Shown in pieces: positions 1-6,807 of a stretch of DNA of 9,121 nucleotides; the first letter of the stretch is position 1, and every line of letters begins with the position of its first letter. The stretch comes from DATCVA01 sp036567205 (GTDB lineage Bacteria > Pseudomonadota > Gammaproteobacteria > Burkholderiales > Burkholderiaceae_B): the NCBI GenBank assembly GCA_036567205.1, contig DATCVA010000154.1:1-9121 (forward strand), read 5' to 3'. Under the pieces are notes generated by a model, which saw nothing but the letters and a program-made list of their open reading frames with translations, was not told the DNA's origin and made no database searches. The translations under genes and the position numbers were made by a program.

Positions 1-1
1 T

Positions 2-1861
2 TATCAGTTATATCAAACTCAGTGCGAGCGCGAGGGCGTGGTCGATTTTCCAGAGCTGCTGCTGCGCGCATACGAGCTGCTGCTTCGTAACGGCCCCATC
101 CGCGAACATTATCAGCGACGTTTCCAGCATATTCTGGTCGATGAGTTTCAAGACACTAATACGTTGCAATACAAGTGGCTGAAGTTGTTGGCCGGTGGCG
201 GGGCATCGATTTTTGCCGTTGGCGACGATGATCAGTCGATCTATGCTTTTCGGGGCGCGAACGTCGGCAACATGGCCGAATTTGAACGGGATTACGCCAA
301 GGGAACCGTTATACGGCTCGAGCAAAATTATCGATCGTATGGCCACATCCTGGATTCGGCGAATGCCCTTATTGCGCACAATTCAGCGCGCCTGGGTAAA
401 AACCTGTGGACCGAGCAAGGCGTAGGGGAGCCTGTACGGGTTACCGAACAACCTTCTGACTTGCTTGAAGCGCAGTGGATAGTTGACGAAATCAAGGCCC
501 TTATTAACGATGGGCGGTTGCGTCGCGAGATTGCGGTGCTGTACCGTAGCAATGCACAATCGCGGGTTATCGAGCATGCCTTGTTCTCGGCTGCCATTCC
601 TTACAAGGTATATGGCGGTTTGCGCTTTTTCGAGCGCCAGGAGGTCAAGCATGCTTTGGCATATTTGCGCCTTATGGACAACGTGCACGACGACACTTCG
701 TGGCTTCGGGTAGTCAACTTTCCAACCCGCGGCATTGGTGCGCGCACGCTAGAGCAACTGGCCGATATCGCACGTCAGAACAACACCAGCTTGTACCGTG
801 CGGTGCCATTGATGTCGGGCAAGGGCGGCAGTAATTTGGTGAAGTTTGCCGAGCTTGTGCAACAGATGGCGCATGAAGCACAAATTCTGTCGTTGCCCGA
901 ACTGATCGAGCACGTAATTCATCACAGCGGCTTGCGCGCGCATTATCAAAACGAAAAAGAGGGCACCGACCGGCTTGAAAACCTGCAAGAGCTGGTCAAT
1001 GCCGCCGCAGTATTCGCCGCCGAGGAAAATTTCGAAGGCTTGCCTGCCGGCCGCATGATCGACGGGGCCAGGGTTTTAGCCTCCGCTAATGCCGATGAAC
1101 CTTTGCCTGAAAATCATGCTTTGCAAACAGGCGTTTCGAACGAGGCGCAAAATAGCTCAGAAACGCCAGACGACGCAATTCCATTTGTCGAACAGACAAT
1201 GTCCCCGTTGGCGGCATTTTTGTCGCATGCTTCGCTTGAGGCCGGCGACAATCAGGCGCAGGCCGGCCAGGATGCCGTTCAATTGATGACGGTGCATGCC
1301 GCGAAAGGGCTGGAGTTCGATTCAGTATTCATTACAGGTGTTGAAGAGGGTTTGTTTCCTCACGAGAACAGTCTGCTTGAACAAGCCGGACTCGAAGAAG
1401 AGCGCCGGCTTATGTATGTGGCTATTACCCGCGCGCGCGAGCGTTTATATTTAACACTGGCGCAAAGCCGCATGCTGCATGGGAAAACTCGTTACGCGAT
1501 GCGATCCCGCTTCCTGGATGAGGTTCCCCCCGAGCATCTAAAATGGCTGACACCCAAGGAAGGGCGCGTTGCGCCGGCAGAAAATTCCTGGGGCGGCGCA
1601 TATAGGCGTGGCGATGCCTATGGCCGTTCGTCCACGGGCGGGGCGGCGCCGCGAACCGCGCGCAGCCTGACCACTGGCGTGACGGTAGGCGATCAGCATT
1701 TTCGCATCGGCCAGGGGGTTCGTCATGCCAAGTTTGGTGACGGAACGATTATTGGTCTAAGCGGCATGGGCCAGGACTCACAGGCGCAAATCCAGTTTCG
1801 TGATGCAGGCACTAAAACACTGGCGTTAGGAATCGCCAAGCTTGATATCGTCGCTGGTTAG
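2..1861 (+). CDS. uvrD: DNA helicase II UvrD (UvrD/Rep/PcrA family), 5'-truncated by the window edge
   Basis: ATP-dependent 3'-5' DNA helicase of superfamily 1A, used in nucleotide-excision and mismatch repair. The frame is open from base 2, and the residues before the GTG at 38 continue the family alignment, so that GTG is internal and the true start lies upstream. 619 residues are visible; family members have about 720, so Walker A and most of domains 1A/1B are missing. Numbering from base 2: Walker B DEFQDTN at 47-53, motif III GDDDQSIYAFRGA at 74-86, motif IV LEQNYRS at 106-112, the RSNAQSR and YGGLRFFERQE segments at 182-213, motif V (VHAAKGLEF) near 431-439, and motif VI (EEERRLMYVAITRAR) near 465-479. 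A Gly/Ser/Arg-rich linker leads to a C-terminal Tudor-like domain (RIGQGVRHAKFGDGTI). An extra polar stretch of about 50 residues lies just before AFLSHASLEAG. The family assignment is secure; the symbol uvrD rather than rep or pcrA rests on overall similarity to the E. coli protein. Confidence 0.96.
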   Translation, partial: YQLYQTQCEREGVVDFPELLLRAYELLLRNGPIREHYQRRFQHILVDEFQDTNTLQYKWLKLLAGGGASIFAVGDDDQSIYAFRGANVGNMAEFERDYAKGTVIRLEQNYRSYGHILDSANALIAHNSARLGKNLWTEQGVGEPVRVTEQPSDLLEAQWIVDEIKALINDGRLRREIAVLYRSNAQSRVIEHALFSAAIPYKVYGGLRFFERQEVKHALAYLRLMDNVHDDTSWLRVVNFPTRGIGARTLEQLADIARQNNTSLYRAVPLMSGKGGSNLVKFAELVQQMAHEAQILSLPELIEHVIHHSGLRAHYQNEKEGTDRLENLQELVNAAAVFAAEENFEGLPAGRMIDGARVLASANADEPLPENHALQTGVSNEAQNSSETPDDAIPFVEQTMSPLAAFLSHASLEAGDNQAQAGQDAVQLMTVHAAKGLEFDSVFITGVEEGLFPHENSLLEQAGLEEERRLMYVAITRARERLYLTLAQSRMLHGKTRYAMRSRFLDEVPPEHLKWLTPKEGRVAPAENSWGGAYRRGDAYGRSSTGGAAPRTARSLTTGVTVGDQHFRIGQGVRHAKFGDGTIIGLSGMGQDSQAQIQFRDAGTKTLALGIAKLDIVAG

Positions 1862-1929
1862 CTGGATGCGATCAAAGACACCTGCCTTTTGAATAAGACA
1901 GATGTCTGGCCCCCGAGCGTTTTACCTGC

Positions 1930-2760
1930 TCAAGGCTTGCTTGGGCTGCGCGTCCAGTATTGGTAAAGCTTTTGCGCCATCCCGTCCAGCATGAATCCCA
2001 GAGCGCCAATCAGCACAATGACGGCCATGAGCTCTGAGTAGGCGAGCCGGTCGCGGGTGTCCAGAATAAAATAGCCTAATCCGGAACTGACGCCCAGCAT
2101 TTCACAGGGAACCAGCACGATCCAGATAATCCCTATGGCCAGGCGAACCCCCGTCAAAATATGGCCCAGTATGCCGGGCATGACTATCTTGAACAGCATT
2201 TCCCGCCGCGTCGCACTAAGGCTTTTTGCCAGTGTCAGCCATCTGGGATCAAGCTGGCGCACGCCGGCCGCCGTATTTAAAATAATGGGCCAGACGGCGG
2301 CAAACGTTAGTAGAAAATAAATAGGTGCATCACCGATGCCAAATACCATGACGGCAATAGGCATCCAGGACAGCGGCGAAATCATGCGCAAAAATTGAAA
2401 AGCGCTGCTGGTGCTGTTTTCCAGCGGCCGGGAGGTGCCGATCGCCAGGCCAATGGGGACGCCCAGAACAAGAGCCAGCCCCAGCCCAACCAGTACACGC
2501 TTCAGGCTGGTCAGGGCGTGTAGCGTGAGCTGGTTTTGGACAAGCAGCTCATACAGGCTTCCAAAGGTTTCTTTGGGGCTTAGCAAATTAGCCAGCGAAA
2601 TACTTTGCTGAAGCCAATACGTGCCTAATCCCCAGAGTAAAATCAGCGTACACAAGCCCGCTACGCTTAGTGCAAGCCGCGTGCTGGATCGGATCGGTTT
2701 CAGGCTTCTGTTCATACTGTTTCGAGGGCTTCTCCGGCGCCGGTATTTGGCGCGCGGCAT
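1930..2760 (-). CDS. ABC importer permease, NrtB/SsuC/TauC type
   Basis: Inner-membrane subunit of an ABC importer of the nitrate/sulfonate/taurine/bicarbonate family; it would form the channel with the neighbouring ATPase and binding protein. 276 residues, normal for the family. An Arg-rich N-terminus (RRRR at 7-10) precedes a first hydrophobic helix at about 29-50. Further hydrophobic segments lie at about 88-108, 126-143, 146-166, 200-222 and 244-260, giving roughly six helices. The cytoplasmic EAA-like coupling loop is AKSLSATRREMLFKIVMP at 178-195, a degenerate but recognisable form. The segments SPLSWMPIAV and GLGYFILDTRD resemble NrtB/CmpB-like permeases. The gene starts 20 bases after the binding-protein stop and is the last in the cluster. 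The start is uncertain: neither the ATG at 2760 nor an internal ATG at 2715 (residue 16) has a clear Shine-Dalgarno sequence. The substrate cannot be inferred from this subunit. Confidence 0.93.
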   Translation of the reverse strand: MPRAKYRRRRSPRNSMNRSLKPIRSSTRLALSVAGLCTLILLWGLGTYWLQQSISLANLLSPKETFGSLYELLVQNQLTLHALTSLKRVLVGLGLALVLGVPIGLAIGTSRPLENSTSSAFQFLRMISPLSWMPIAVMVFGIGDAPIYFLLTFAAVWPIILNTAAGVRQLDPRWLTLAKSLSATRREMLFKIVMPGILGHILTGVRLAIGIIWIVLVPCEMLGVSSGLGYFILDTRDRLAYSELMAVIVLIGALGFMLDGMAQKLYQYWTRSPSKP

Positions 2761-2780
2761 GGTTATACGGGGTTATATAT

Positions 2781-3983
2781 TCAGACGGTAATGATTTCTT
2801 GGCGGGTGAACGACTCCGGCAAGCCGAATTTGGCGATGCCGTCTATCTCGAGTATGGCTTTTTTGACGAATCGGTCATCGACCAGGTCGCGCGCGACAAA
2901 GGCCGGGTCCAATGCTTGCAGGAAATCGTTTCGACCGGATACCAGAGTGGTTTTAAGCTTGCGGATGAGTTCTTCCGTGTAACTGGGGAAGGGATAGGGC
3001 TGGAAATCGATGCGCTTTTCTTGCCATGCCGTATTAACAATAGCGCCCGACTTTTCATACAGCCCGGTGTTCAGCAGCTCGGGTTGCAAAACTTGGGATA
3101 ACGCTTCATAAGAATGCGGTGTATAGCGCTGCGGGTTGTCTTTGGACAGGATGCGCGCGGTCTCCTCACGGTTGTCTTGAATCCATGCTTGTGCCTGAAC
3201 GAGTCCATTGACCACCTTCTGAGTCCATTCGGGGCGTTGCTCCAGGTCTTGCTCGTGCATTAACACCACGCAGCAGGCGTGATCTTTCCAGACATCTCCG
3301 GTAAATCGTAGAATTTTGCCAATTTTAAGCACTTCGGCCGATGCATTAAAGGGTTCGGCCACAATGTATCCGGCAATTTGCTTATTGGCCAGGGCGGGAA
3401 CCATATCGGATGGCGCCATGACCACCAGCTTGACTTGTTTGGCGCCTGGATTGCCGCCGCTAACGGGCTCGAGGCCCTTGCTTTTCAGAAGGTGCTGCAG
3501 CACGACGTTATGCAGCGAGTACCAAAACGGGATAGCTACGGTCGTGCCGCCCAGATCGTTAATGCTGTTGATATGGTGCTGTACCGTTAGGCCCGAGCCC
3601 GACATGTGATTCCAGGCGACGACTTTGGCGCGCGACTGGCTGCCATACCGGGCCCAGACGGTCATGGGCGACAGCAGGTGCACCGCGTTGACTTGTCCCG
3701 CTAGAAATGCTTCTACGATCTGGGCCCAACTGCGGAACAATCGCGGTTTTTCAACTTCCAGACCCTGGGCCTGAAAGAGGTTGTTGTGATGTGCTACCAG
3801 CAAAGGCGTTGCGTCCGTAATGGGCAAGTAACCAATTTTTAGCGGTGCGTTGGGTTCGGCGGCGCGTGCAATATTATGCATCTGCAGCAGGGGTAGGGCG
3901 CCCATGGCTGTAAAGAGTCCCGACAACTTAAGAAATTGGCGGCGTGCTTCCAGGGAAGAGTCAGATGTTGTTGGTGTTTTCAT
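2781..3983 (-). CDS. Tat-exported ABC importer substrate-binding protein, NrtA/CmpA/SsuA-like
   Basis: Periplasmic binding protein (NMT1/NrtA-like fold) that would deliver ligand to the adjacent permease. 400 residues. The N-terminus carries a twin-arginine signal: RRQFLK at 14-19, a hydrophobic core at about 19-34, and a plausible signal-peptidase site after A39-R40-A41. It is therefore probably exported folded and soluble; no lipobox cysteine is seen. The mature protein opens with LKIGYLPITDATPLLVAHHNNLF, followed by SWAQIVEAFLAGQVNAVHLLSPM (85-107). This matches the pattern in NrtA/CmpA proteins, where the ligand sits between two alpha/beta lobes. IPFWYSLHNVVLQ (151-163) and GYIVAEPFNA (205-214) are further family-type segments. 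It lies 26 bases after the ATPase gene and 20 bases before the permease gene, so the importer genes are contiguous. I see no strong ribosome-binding site; the start is chosen because it gives a complete Tat signal. Nitrate, bicarbonate, sulfonates and other small organics are all possible ligands. Confidence 0.92.
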   Translation of the reverse strand: MKTPTTSDSSLEARRQFLKLSGLFTAMGALPLLQMHNIARAAEPNAPLKIGYLPITDATPLLVAHHNNLFQAQGLEVEKPRLFRSWAQIVEAFLAGQVNAVHLLSPMTVWARYGSQSRAKVVAWNHMSGSGLTVQHHINSINDLGGTTVAIPFWYSLHNVVLQHLLKSKGLEPVSGGNPGAKQVKLVVMAPSDMVPALANKQIAGYIVAEPFNASAEVLKIGKILRFTGDVWKDHACCVVLMHEQDLEQRPEWTQKVVNGLVQAQAWIQDNREETARILSKDNPQRYTPHSYEALSQVLQPELLNTGLYEKSGAIVNTAWQEKRIDFQPYPFPSYTEELIRKLKTTLVSGRNDFLQALDPAFVARDLVDDRFVKKAILEIDGIAKFGLPESFTRQEIITV

Positions 3984-4009
3984 GGTTTTTTCGCAAATAA
4001 TTATACGGC

Positions 4010-4822
4010 TTAGGCCCCGAGCTGATTGGCATAAGGCACCGAACCGCGGGCCTCTCTCAGCGCCTGCATAATTTCAATTCGTACCGCGGTTAACTCCGGT
4101 GCAACAGTGTCGCGCGGATGAGGCACAGCAATATGCCATTCGCCAATCAGCCTTCCAGGGTGCCGGCCGATCAGTAAGATTCGATCGGCGACCGTTAGTG
4201 CTTCATCGATATCGTGGGTGACTAAAATGGCCGATGTTTGATGCCTGGACGTAATTTGCAGCAGCAGTGTTTGCATTTCGCCGCGGGTGATTTCGTCCAG
4301 CGCGCTGAATGGTTCGTCCAATAACAGTATTTCAGGTTGGCGAGCCAGGCTGCGAGCCAAGGCAGCGCGTTGCGCCATGCCTCCGGAAAGCTCGCCAGGA
4401 TAGCGCTCTTTTGCATGTTGCAAGTCGACTTCCGCGATAGCCGCATCTATCCGGTTTTTTTTCTTGGCCTTGCTTATGTCGGGTTGGTGCTTAAAGTCCA
4501 GGCCGAAACCTACATTCTCTTCAAGAGTAAGCCATGGCAGCAAGCTGGGGTCCTGAAAGACAAAGCTTAAACGCGGGTGTGGTCCCTGAAGGCGTTCGCC
4601 CTTAACGTGAACTGTGCCGCTGTCTGCGCTTTGCAGCCCTGCCAGAACACGCAGCAGAGACGATTTTCCGACCCCGCTGGGCCCTAGTATGGCCACGACT
4701 TCGCCTGTTGCAAGGTGCAATGAAAAATCGCGCAATACAGTATTGGCCGGCTGGTTAGGACTGTTATAGCTAAGGTTGATTCCTTGTGCGCCCAGTATTG
4801 TCGAACTGTTCGAGACTGTCAT
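4010..4822 (-). CDS. ABC importer ATP-binding protein, SsuB/TauB/NrtD type
   Basis: Cytoplasmic ATPase that powers the importer encoded by the next two genes. 270 residues with a complete nucleotide-binding domain: Walker A GPSGVGKS at 47-54, Q-loop Gln90 in VFQDPSLLPWLT, ABC signature LSGGMAQR at 145-152, Walker B ILLLDE with catalytic Glu at 165-170, D-loop SALD, and switch His203 in VTHDIDEAL. The LLPWLT stretch after the Q-loop and the short C-terminal tail are typical of the nitrate/sulfonate/taurine importer ATPases. All ATPase motifs are intact, so the protein should be active. It begins only 9 bases after the rubredoxin stop and ends 26 bases before the binding-protein start, which argues for one transcript carrying both redox and transport genes. 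A small Lys/Arg-rich insertion (KAKKKNR, 118-124) lies between the Q-loop and the signature. The family is certain; the substrate is unknown. Confidence 0.95.
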   Translation of the reverse strand: MTVSNSSTILGAQGINLSYNSPNQPANTVLRDFSLHLATGEVVAILGPSGVGKSSLLRVLAGLQSADSGTVHVKGERLQGPHPRLSFVFQDPSLLPWLTLEENVGFGLDFKHQPDISKAKKKNRIDAAIAEVDLQHAKERYPGELSGGMAQRAALARSLARQPEILLLDEPFSALDEITRGEMQTLLLQITSRHQTSAILVTHDIDEALTVADRILLIGRHPGRLIGEWHIAVPHPRDTVAPELTAVRIEIMQALREARGSVPYANQLGA

Positions 4823-4831
4823 GGCAATCCG

Positions 4832-4996
4832 TTAGTCCGGGATCAGAAAGAAATCGGCCTTGCTTACCCCGCAGTCGGGGCATGCCCAGTCATCGGGAAT
4901 GGCTTCAAACGGGGTGCCCGGGGCTATGCCTTCGTCCGGCATTCCAAGCACTTCATCGTAAATCAGGCCGCAGGGGCCGCACATCCATTGTTTCAT
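4832..4996 (-). CDS. Rubredoxin, one-iron electron-transfer protein
   Basis: Small soluble protein that carries one electron on an Fe(Cys)4 centre. 54 residues, the usual size. Cysteines 6 and 9 (CGPCG) and 39 and 42 (CPDCG) form the two iron knuckles. The family core residues Tyr13, Phe30 and Trp38 (in IPDDWACP) are present, as is the Lys after the second knuckle (GVSK). Reading could begin seven codons earlier, at 5017, but the ATG at 4996 is preferred: it gives the canonical rubredoxin N-terminus (MKQWMC), has GAGG seven bases upstream (5004-5007), and overlaps the upstream flavoprotein stop as ATGA. That overlap suggests translational coupling and a functional pairing. Rubredoxins need a reductase and an acceptor. 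No rubredoxin reductase is encoded here, so one elsewhere in the genome, or the neighbouring flavoprotein, would have to serve. The family assignment is very secure; the partner is inferred. Confidence 0.97.
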   Translation of the reverse strand: MKQWMCGPCGLIYDEVLGMPDEGIAPGTPFEAIPDDWACPDCGVSKADFFLIPD

Positions 4997-6147
4997 TGAA
5001 CTGCCTCGGGTTGGCAACTGGCTTGCTTGTCGCGCTGGGCTTGAAAACGAGCTTGTTCGAGGTCGTGGATTTCTTTGCGCAGATGCTTCAGAGCGGGCGT
5101 TACGATGGCAACAAAAACGGCTTCACGTAATCGGCGTTGCGCTGGGTGGCGCATTAAATAGCCTTTGGCTCCGGCGTGCAAAACAGCAGAGTTGGCGGCT
5201 CTTAACGTAAGCTCAGAGGTTCTGGCTCGTACCTTTAAAACATCGAGGACCGATATACTGCCGTCCTGCGCATGCAAAGCCAATGCAGCCGTCTGTGTTT
5301 TCAGTTCGGTCAGTTCAGCCGCCAGGTTTTCCTCTTGGTCATCCAGAAATATATTGACGTGCGCAGTAGCAGTATTACTTTCTCGCATGATCTTCAAGCT
5401 GCCTTCAATGACGCCGAAGCCCATACCTGTTTGACCCAGCACGAAGCCCGGTTTGATGCGCGCGATATATTCCGAAAATTGCGCAGGATGAGCCAGAACG
5501 TTATCGGTCGATATGTATACGTTTTTTAAACGCAGGTTTAAAGTTTGCGTTCCTTCCATGGCGGAAAATTCCGGGCAAGCATGCAGGGTAAGCCCCTCGG
5601 TTTTTCCATGTACCGCAAACATGAGATAGCCGTCCCCCTCGACCGAAGCGGCTGCGATGGTCAGATGCCCTTCGCCGACATTCGATACCCATGGCAGAGA
5701 ACCGCTGACACGATAGCCGTCACCGTCGCGCTGCGCGGTCAGATGCATTTTTTCGATGCCTGCCAAATGTTTGGTTGCATTGGACATGCCGGTGCCGGCC
5801 AATAAAGTTCCTTGGGCGACCGCCTTTAGATAGCGATCACGGACAGCCTGGTTTGGCGAATGTTGTAAATACCATGCGCAACTGGATTGGCACCACACCA
5901 AAAATGCGGTCGATCCGCATTCGCGGCCTACTTGAGTCGTGATTTCGATTTGATCGGCTAATGTCAGGCCCAGCCCGCCGCCTTCGGCCGGTATACCTGC
6001 TGAAAATCCACCCAAGGCGCCCAAATTGCGTAAATAATCAGCCGGATAAACGCCCTGCTGATCGATGGCCTGCGTCAAGGGGGCCAGTTCGGCTTTGACT
6101 TGGGCTGTAATGGCTGCAATGAGCGCGCTGGGGGCGGACTGACTCAC
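4993..6147 (-). CDS. Acyl-CoA dehydrogenase-fold flavoprotein, probably not a classical dehydrogenase
   Basis: 384 residues, the length of a full acyl-CoA dehydrogenase. The N-terminal helical domain includes GFSAGIPAEGGGLGLTLAD (47-65) and an LVWCQSSCAW segment. The middle beta domain has the flavin-contacting W-x-N type motif (PWVSN, 152-156). The C-terminal helical domain has GAKGYLMRHPAQRRLREA (326-343), matching the GGxGY...P..R..RDA helix of the family. Where classical enzymes then carry the IYEGT motif with the catalytic Glu, this protein reads AIVTPALK (347-354). The alternative Glu of isovaleryl-CoA dehydrogenase, just before VLAGG, also appears absent (KPGFVLGQ). FAD binding is thus likely but ordinary alpha,beta-dehydrogenation of acyl-CoA is doubtful. 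Flavin monooxygenases with this fold (DszC, SfnB) are an alternative, although their C-terminal motif is not obvious here. The start is GTG at 6147, supported by AAGGA nine bases upstream (6157-6161). The stop overlaps the rubredoxin ATG. Confidence 0.88.
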   Translation of the reverse strand: MSQSAPSALIAAITAQVKAELAPLTQAIDQQGVYPADYLRNLGALGGFSAGIPAEGGGLGLTLADQIEITTQVGRECGSTAFLVWCQSSCAWYLQHSPNQAVRDRYLKAVAQGTLLAGTGMSNATKHLAGIEKMHLTAQRDGDGYRVSGSLPWVSNVGEGHLTIAAASVEGDGYLMFAVHGKTEGLTLHACPEFSAMEGTQTLNLRLKNVYISTDNVLAHPAQFSEYIARIKPGFVLGQTGMGFGVIEGSLKIMRESNTATAHVNIFLDDQEENLAAELTELKTQTAALALHAQDGSISVLDVLKVRARTSELTLRAANSAVLHAGAKGYLMRHPAQRRLREAVFVAIVTPALKHLRKEIHDLEQARFQAQRDKQASCQPEAVQ

Positions 6148-6156
6148 GACGATAGT

Positions 6157-6161
6157 TCCTT
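6157..6161 (-). promoter_or_regulatory. Ribosome-binding site of the flavoprotein gene
   Basis: AAGGA on the minus strand lies nine bases before the GTG at 6147. It fixes that non-ATG codon as the likely start and shows that the gene can be initiated independently, despite following the AhpD-like gene by 51 bases. Confidence 0.7.
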
Positions 6162-6198
6162 GTGGTTACTGTGTTTGTGGTTCGATCAGAGCCTGTGT

Positions 6199-6741
6199 TC
6201 AGGCGAATGCTTGCAGCTCTTTATTAATCGGAGTCTTCGCCAGATTGTTGGCGAAGTTGCACAGAGTAGCCAGGCTGACGCCCAGCACGACTTCAAGCGC
6301 GTTTTGCTGGGTATAGCCAGCGGCAAAAAAATCGTTCAGCTCGGCGTCGGCAACTTGTCCCTTTTGCTCGATAACAGCCAGGGTAAATTGCGCCAGGGTA
6401 TTTAGCTTGGAGTCGCTAAGTGCTTGCGTGCTGCGCAATGCCTTGATGATCTCTTCCGGCATGGCCAGCTTTTTACGGGCAATCGCGGTGTGGCCGGCCA
6501 CGCAGAAACCGCAGCCATTATGGGTTGCGGCAGTGATTTGAATCACTTCGCGTTCGGCAGCCGACAGGCTGGTTCGGCCATTAATGGCGCCAACGACCTG
6601 ATAGGTTTCCAGTGCTGTTGGGGCGTTAGCCAATACACCGATTAAATTGGGCAGAAAACCGTTGGTTTTCTGTGCAGTCTGCAGACGCTCTTTTGATTCA
6701 GCAGGGGCGGTTTCTGTGGTTTGAATAGTAAGACGGCTCAT
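6199..6741 (-). CDS. AhpD-like / carboxymuconolactone-decarboxylase-family protein
   Basis: All-helical protein of the AhpD/CMD superfamily, whose members include alkylhydroperoxidase partners with a redox-active CxxC. 180 residues from the chosen start. The active-site pattern is complete: Glu65, then Cys77-x2-Cys80 (CGFC), then His84 (VAGH). This reproduces the spacing E-x11-C-x2-C-x3-H of AhpD, so thiol peroxidase or disulfide chemistry is plausible. Family membership alone does not prove it, and I do not propose true carboxymuconolactone decarboxylation. Two ATGs exist at the front. The one at 6747 has AAAGG only two bases away, whereas the one at 6741 has it eight bases upstream, so 6741 is used. 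This is the first gene of the cluster and lies 51 bases before the flavoprotein. It may protect against peroxide released by the flavoenzyme or process a thiol-bearing intermediate; both are inference. Confidence 0.88.
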   Translation of the reverse strand: MSRLTIQTTETAPAESKERLQTAQKTNGFLPNLIGVLANAPTALETYQVVGAINGRTSLSAAEREVIQITAATHNGCGFCVAGHTAIARKKLAMPEEIIKALRSTQALSDSKLNTLAQFTLAVIEQKGQVADAELNDFFAAGYTQQNALEVVLGVSLATLCNFANNLAKTPINKELQAFA

Positions 6742-6749
6742 GAACATAA

Positions 6750-6754
6750 CCTTT
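6750..6754 (-). promoter_or_regulatory. Ribosome-binding site deciding the AhpD-like start
   Basis: AAAGG on the minus strand is eight bases from the ATG at 6741 but only two from the in-frame ATG at 6747. Normal spacing therefore selects the shorter, 180-residue protein. Confidence 0.7.
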
Positions 6755-6783
6755 AGTTCAGATTGATATTGCCGTCCATTCTA

Positions 6784-6800
6784 TTAGGGCAGACCCTTAA
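6784..6800. repeat. Short imperfect inverted repeat in the cluster leader
   Basis: TTAGGG and CCC-T-TAA face each other across a CAGA spacer, with one unpaired T in the right arm. It lies between the AT-rich repeats and the ribosome-binding site of the AhpD-like gene. It could be a protein-binding half-site pair or a weak mRNA hairpin. At this size it could also arise by chance. Confidence 0.3.
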
Positions 6801-6807
6801 TGGAAAA

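Noticed and set aside
38..40. GTG as the uvrD start
   Set aside because: The frame is open to the window edge, upstream residues are plausible helicase sequence, and a start here would remove the Walker A domain.
1862..1929. Possible bidirectional terminator between the convergent uvrD and permease genes (AGAC/GTCT at 1896-1907)
   Set aside because: The stem is only four base pairs and no T-run follows on either strand. Other pairings here, such as GAGC/GCTC, are equally weak.
1930..4822. Naming the importer ssuABC, tauABC or nrtABD
   Set aside because: The sequences place it in the superfamily but no ligand-specific feature can be read with confidence.
4997..5017. Longer rubredoxin with seven extra N-terminal residues
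   Set aside because: The extension lies in the flavoprotein coding region, does not match rubredoxins, and the shorter form has a well-placed GAGG.
4784..5130. Plus-strand open frames over the rubredoxin and flavoprotein genes
   Set aside because: They are antisense to clearly recognisable proteins, have no family features of their own, and are explained by the reverse-strand coding bias.
4993..6147. Naming the flavoprotein dszC or sfnB
   Set aside because: Only the general fold is shared. The C-terminal residues characteristic of those monooxygenases are not obvious, so a specific symbol would be unsupported.
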